Of a DNA stretch of 5,913 nt, positions 5,139 to 5,913 are shown piece after piece. The notes beneath the pieces were generated by a model. It had not been told where the DNA came from. It saw only the letters and a list, made by a program, of their open reading frames with translations, and ran no database searches. Positions within the stretch are counted from its first letter, which is position 1. Each line of letters starts with the position of its first letter. The stretch is from Oscillospiraceae bacterium. Lineage in GTDB: Bacteria > Bacillota > Clostridia > Oscillospirales > UBA644. The position numbers and the translations under genes were made by a program. The stretch spans positions 1-5,913 of the forward strand of contig SVMP01000131.1 in NCBI GenBank assembly GCA_015067385.1, in the 5' to 3' direction.

Positions 5139-5159
5139 ATATTCCACTCAAAATGTCAA
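5131..5159 (-). promoter_or_regulatory. Promoter of the isomerase / lipoprotein operon
   Basis: On the minus strand a perfect TTGACA (5154-5159) and TATATT (5131-5136, five of six) are separated by 17 bases, with an extended -10 TG just before the hexamer. Transcription should begin near 5124, leaving a leader of about 30 bases before the ATG at 5092. Confidence 0.88.
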
Positions 5160-5198
5160 GGAAATTCTACATAAAAAACGATATTTATTTTAAAACAT

Positions 5199-5232
5199 AA
5201 AAAAAGAAAACTCACCCGAAGGAGAGTTTTCT
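5199..5232 (-). terminator. Intrinsic terminator after the glutamate synthase-type gene
   Basis: On the minus strand AGAAAACTC pairs with GAGTTTTCT, the top of the hairpin is CC-TTCG-GG above one T-T mismatch, and at least six further T follow. It lies 13 bases past the stop codon at 5245 and isolates that gene from the sugar operon. Confidence 0.92.
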
Positions 5233-5244
5233 GTAAATTATATA

Positions 5245-5913
5245 TTATTCCTTGCCAGAAAGTTTTCTGTCGATTGCGGCAGCGGCAGTTTTGCCTGCAC
5301 CCATGGCGAGGATTACGGTTGCCGCACCTGTTACGGCATCACCGCCTGCGTAAACACCGTCACGGGAAGTCAAACCATCTTCATTGACAACGATACCGCC
5401 GCGAGAAGTCGTTTCAAGACCTTCGGTGGTGGATTTGATAAGGGGGTTGGGAGAGGTACCGATAGCCATGATGACACATTCGAGGGGAATATAGAATTCG
5501 GAATTTTCTTTAACAACGGGGCGACGTCTGCCGGAAGCATCGGGCTCGCCGAGCTCCATTTCAACGCATCTGATACCGGAGACGGATTTTTCATCCTCGG
5601 AAAGAATAGCTGTGGGGTTGGTAAGAAGTTTAAAGATGATTCCTTCTTCTTTAGCGTGTTCGACCTCTTCGGCTCTTGCGGGGAGTTCTTCTTCGCTTCT
5701 TCTGTAAACGATATAAACCTCGTCTGCACCGAGACGTTTTGCACAACGTGCGGCATCCATAGCAACGTTACCGCCGCCTACGACAGCGACACGTTTTGCT
5801 TTCATGACGGGAGTTTCGGAATTATCCTTATACGCTTTCATAAGGTTTATACGGGTAAGGAATTCATTTGCGGAATAAACACCGTTAAGAGCTTCGCCGG
5901 GGATACCCATAAA
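5245..5913 (-). CDS. gltA: NADPH-dependent glutamate synthase small subunit-type flavoprotein, C-terminal half (partial)
   Basis: The visible 222 residues are the C-terminal part of a protein that usually has about 460-480; the N-terminal part, with its iron-sulfur cluster Cys residues and first FAD-binding motif, lies beyond the right edge. Read from the edge, FMGIPGE and GVYSANEFL match the conserved region before the NADPH domain. VAVVGGGNVAMDAAR (42-56) is the Rossmann GxGxxA-type motif, and the Arg pair in VYRRSEEELPAR (69-80) is where the 2'-phosphate of NADPH is normally held. VYAGGDAVTGAA (187-198) is the closing FAD motif. The family passes electrons from NADPH through FAD to glutamate synthesis, but close homologs serve as NfnB or the sulfide dehydrogenase subunit, and this half cannot tell them apart. 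The gene has its own terminator and no sign of a break. Confidence 0.9.
   Translation of the reverse strand, partial: FMGIPGEALNGVYSANEFLTRINLMKAYKDNSETPVMKAKRVAVVGGGNVAMDAARCAKRLGADEVYIVYRRSEEELPARAEEVEHAKEEGIIFKLLTNPTAILSEDEKSVSGIRCVEMELGEPDASGRRRPVVKENSEFYIPLECVIMAIGTSPNPLIKSTTEGLETTSRGGIVVNEDGLTSRDGVYAGGDAVTGAATVILAMGAGKTAAAAIDRKLSGKE

Overview
The window looks like a chromosomal piece of a low-to-moderate-GC Firmicute, most likely a gut-type Clostridia (Oscillospiraceae-like). Grounds: AG-rich Shine-Dalgarno sites, TTGACA/TATAAT promoters with 17-base spacers, hairpin-plus-T-run terminators, Clostridia-style lipoproteins and a glutamate synthase small-subunit gene. The taxon is an inference. 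Every confident gene is on the minus strand; the only plus-strand transcript I can support is a tRNA-like element near the left end.

Layout from left to right. Positions 1-495 hold little: a short unidentified minus-strand reading frame (94-333) that is either a small gene or the 3' remnant of one, then a repeat-containing spacer. At about 496-577 on the plus strand is a degenerate tRNA-like sequence with a very good T-arm, followed by a strong plus-strand terminator (577-610). Facing it on the minus strand is an intact tRNA-Ser(CGA), 653-740, with its own terminator (617-650). Upstream of the tRNA-Ser, 741-1215 has no convincing protein gene. It does contain a near-consensus minus-strand promoter (1095-1123), a hairpin at the predicted 5' end of the transcript (1054-1086), and a GC-rich patch with two adjoining inverted repeats (927-1013). 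This is the best candidate for an undescribed structured RNA or repeat element.

Positions 1216-5200 are a sugar-related locus read right to left. A promoter at 5131-5159, with a dyad over its -10 box, drives a TIM-barrel sugar phosphate isomerase/epimerase-like gene (4268-5092). A solute-binding lipoprotein gene (2838-4223) follows after 44 bases and the unit ends at a terminator (2779-2819). A paralogous lipoprotein gene (1270-2709) follows with its own promoter (2743-2771) and its own terminator (1216-1252). The two terminators are themselves related and differ by a compensated base pair, so the duplication seems to have included the terminator. No permease or ATPase gene is in the window. 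The likely job is capture of a carbohydrate or related ligand at the cell surface plus conversion of a sugar or polyol in the cytoplasm; the ligand cannot be read from the sequence.

At the right edge is the C-terminal half of an NADPH-dependent glutamate synthase small-subunit-type flavoprotein (5245-5913, running off the window). Its own terminator (5199-5232) separates it from the sugar locus.
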